Origin: Protonemura montana
Taxonomy: Eukaryota; Arthropoda; Insecta; Plecoptera; Nemouridae
Assembly (NCBI GenBank): GCA_947568835.1
Contig: OX387606.1
Span: 14,260,001 to 14,324,000, forward strand
Direction of reading: 5' to 3'
Length of the DNA stretch: 64,000 nt
The notes under the pieces are model-generated. The model ran no database searches, had not been told where the DNA came from, and saw only the letters and a program-made list of their open reading frames with translations. Both the position numbers and the translations under genes were made by a program. Of this stretch, positions 62,166 through 64,000 are shown in pieces (positions within the stretch are counted from its first letter, which is position 1; the number at the start of each line of letters is the position of its first letter).

Positions 62166-63450
62166 TTACTTGAGAGAACTCCTCGTTAGGTGCTGGCTGG
62201 CAGACTGCTGAAAAAACCAAGAACATTGATTACTAGGCTTGTTAAGACTAAGCCCAACGACAAAACATCAATTCTCCATCAGAAGGGCCAGAAGAAAAAA
62301 ATTGAACTGAAAGAAAATGAAATGAACCCCATGGCTGGGTAGTTTTCTTATATTGCATTTTAAAGCAGGCATCTTTTCATTGCCCTCTTGCCCTCTTTGA
62401 ACACAGAGGACATAAGGTTTAAAAAAAGGATCACCTGTTAACCAGAACTCACTCATTGAAATTACTGGTTGTCATGTGAATCAAGAGCAGTTTGGATCGT
62501 GCACAAATCTTAGAACCTCAGCACATACGTACTTGTGGTTTTCGTAAGATTCTCACCGAGAGGTTTGTGTTGTTTCTTGCCACCGAGTTGCTGCGGGCGA
62601 CCATTGCTTGAAGCTTCTGCAGTTGCGACAATAATGACGTGTTGTTGTCCTCGAGGATGTCGATTTTGCTCTTGTATTCGTTGTTTTCACTCGTCAAAAT
62701 CTCTACCTTCCTCTCGAGAGCATCCATATATTCTTTTTTCTTCCGCCGACTTTCTTGGGCGGAAATCTGTATGAACATCAAAATTGTTTAAGACGAATAA
62801 TTAAAATTGCTCTTTTTTTTCTGTAAGCAAATCTATATTCTGTTGATATTCATATTCTGAACCATATTTGGTAAGTTCATAATTGAACGTCAGCATCGAA
62901 GCAATTTCCTTGATACAAATCTACTCTTTAACTTGACTACCTTTAATAACAAGACTATCCTCTTTGTATCTTATTGGGTATTTTAAGTGCATACAATTTT
63001 TGAGAGGGTGATAGTGTTCATAATAACAAAATACTCTGCCCAATGCAAGCATTTACAATTTAAATAAGAATTTACTTATAAAGACTCAATTTTGGTTGGT
63101 TAACACACCAAGAATATTATACTCTTAACTTTCTTTGCAAAGTTCTGTTGTTATTTGCATTATATCACTTTTCCTGTCAAAACAGTATCTTTTTTATCAT
63201 CAACACTACCACCCTTTTTTAAAATGTGTACCCTATCAGGGAATTAAACCCCGTTCTTCAACATTCGCGACTGTTGCACTAATGAACAATCAACATGAAG
63301 CAGTACCTTATTTTTAATTTTTCTCCTGATCTTTTTCAGTGATTTTTCTTCGCTTTTGGTCAGGGGCAATCTAGTTGGGATGGGGTATCCTTCCGCTAAC
63401 AAGGTCCTCTTCTCTTCCTCAGTCAGCACTAAGGTGCCAGTTGAACCCTT
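62166..63450 (-). CDS. CREB3/CrebA-family bZIP transcription factor, 3' exons (partial)
   Basis: CREB3-family factors drive secretory-pathway genes. Exon 63307-63450 encodes the family-specific segment before the bZIP ([32 protein letters not shown]) and the start of the basic region (IRRKIKNK). Exon 62557-62766 continues [13 protein letters not shown] and a leucine zipper with hydrophobic residues every seven positions (L, L, Y, L, L, L). Exon 62166-62207 ([13 protein letters not shown], stop) is joined by phase and a good acceptor (TTTTTTCAG) and is tentative. With this ending no transmembrane helix follows the zipper, unlike vertebrate CREB3 proteins, so a membrane-anchored form would need other exons. 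The N-terminal activation domain is beyond the right edge. CrebA (CREB3L1/2) is the closest match I recall. Confidence 0.88.
63191..63290 (-). mobile_element. tRNA-derived SINE fragment
   Basis: Minus strand has a B-box-like GGGGTTTAATTCC followed by CTGATAGGGTACACA and GGTGGTAGTGTT, matching the copy at 25770-25892 after the B box. It is in a CREB3-like intron, 16 bp from the 63307 exon edge. Confidence 0.6.
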
Positions 63451-63517
63451 CTGTAACAGCAAAGGAAGATACATACATTAGGAAGTGAAACAAAAATAAA
63501 TACCATTCACACCTAGA

Positions 63518-64000
63518 TTTATTTATTTTATTTATTAAATTATTTATTCTTATTTTAACATCTTACAAGCGTACAAAAATAGCACTGTGGCAAGGAATAA
63601 ATATTTATTAACTTAAATCTAGATCTAGTTTGCTCCTGAATATTTTTGAGCTTACGTTAGCTGTATTCTCTCCGAGACATGGATCCAGTAGATTCCATTC
63701 CCTTATGGTGCAGAACAGGAAGAAGTTTCTGCCAACCACCAATTTGGCCCCCTTCTCCCTCAGTCTTTGGCCATGCCTTCCATGAAGGGTTTCCTCAATG
63801 CCAGCCCTTACTTCATTCCAGCCTTCATTATCACTCAGGGCTCGATGCACCCCACACAGCCTTGCTTTCTCTCTTCTTTGGCTGAGGCTTTTCCATCCTA
63901 GTTTTTGGAGCATATCACTCCACTATCCTGGACGTGAGACTTGCTAGTTGGGTCCCTGCGCCACCTTTTCACCATTCCCGTGACCCTCCTCGCTGCCTGC
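63518..64000 (-). mobile_element. LINE 3' fragment, running off the right edge
   Basis: Minus strand reads RRVTGMVKRWRRDPT near the edge, then after a frameshift KLGWKSLSQRREKARLCGVH and TIREWNLLDPCLGE, the usual C-terminal part of a CR1/Jockey-like polymerase. The frame ends at 63608 and an AATAAAT-rich tail lies at about 63518-63555. Inserted in an intron of the bZIP gene in the same orientation. Confidence 0.85.

Overview
The window is nuclear DNA of an invertebrate animal, most likely an arthropod and possibly a crustacean. Genes are split into many short exons with GT-AG introns. A clip-domain serine protease homologue with glycine-rich repeats, of the masquerade/prophenoloxidase-cofactor type, is an arthropod hallmark. 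Transposon relics and simple repeats are dense. All recognised genes lie on the minus strand. Exons were assembled by hand from splice signals, reading phase and family knowledge; no transcript or database evidence was available.

Layout from left to right: (1) 1-14753, the 5' half of O-GlcNAc transferase (TPR repeats), running off the left edge. (2) 15752-21985, a complete five-exon clip-domain serine protease homologue whose catalytic serine is glycine, with a TATA/initiator promoter near 22240-22275. (3) 22464-24947, a gene-poor interval holding a LINE relic. (4) 25075-35169, HBS1, a ribosome-rescue GTPase of 701 aa. Inside it, at 33105-33967, is an alternative terminal exon with the same entry phase as the normal next exon, which would yield a 450-aa SKI7-like protein. 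(5) 35.4-47.7 kb, a long interval with a LINE relic, a hAT-type element, CCAAT clusters and some unassigned candidate 5' exons. (6) 47702-48710, TMEM70. (7) 49098-59428, a SMOC/Pentagone-type secreted matricellular protein with Kazal, two thyroglobulin-1 and two EF-hand EC modules. (8) 62166-63450, the 3' exons of a CREB3/CrebA-family bZIP factor whose 5' part lies beyond the right edge.

The genes are functionally unrelated: nuclear glycosylation, innate immunity, mRNA surveillance, mitochondrial ATP-synthase assembly, extracellular BMP modulation and secretory-pathway transcription. There is no operon logic, although SMOC and TMEM70 sit very close together. The introns carry four non-autonomous hAT-like transposons with 8-bp target duplications (one 7/8), a 5S rRNA-derived SINE, tRNA-derived SINE fragments, three LINE relics, a decamer minisatellite and long G/C homopolymers.

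The most interesting signals are the HBS1/SKI7 two-in-one gene, the extra EC module and cysteine-rich exon in SMOC, the 5S-derived SINE, and the well-preserved hAT elements, one of which ends 50 bp from an OGT exon.
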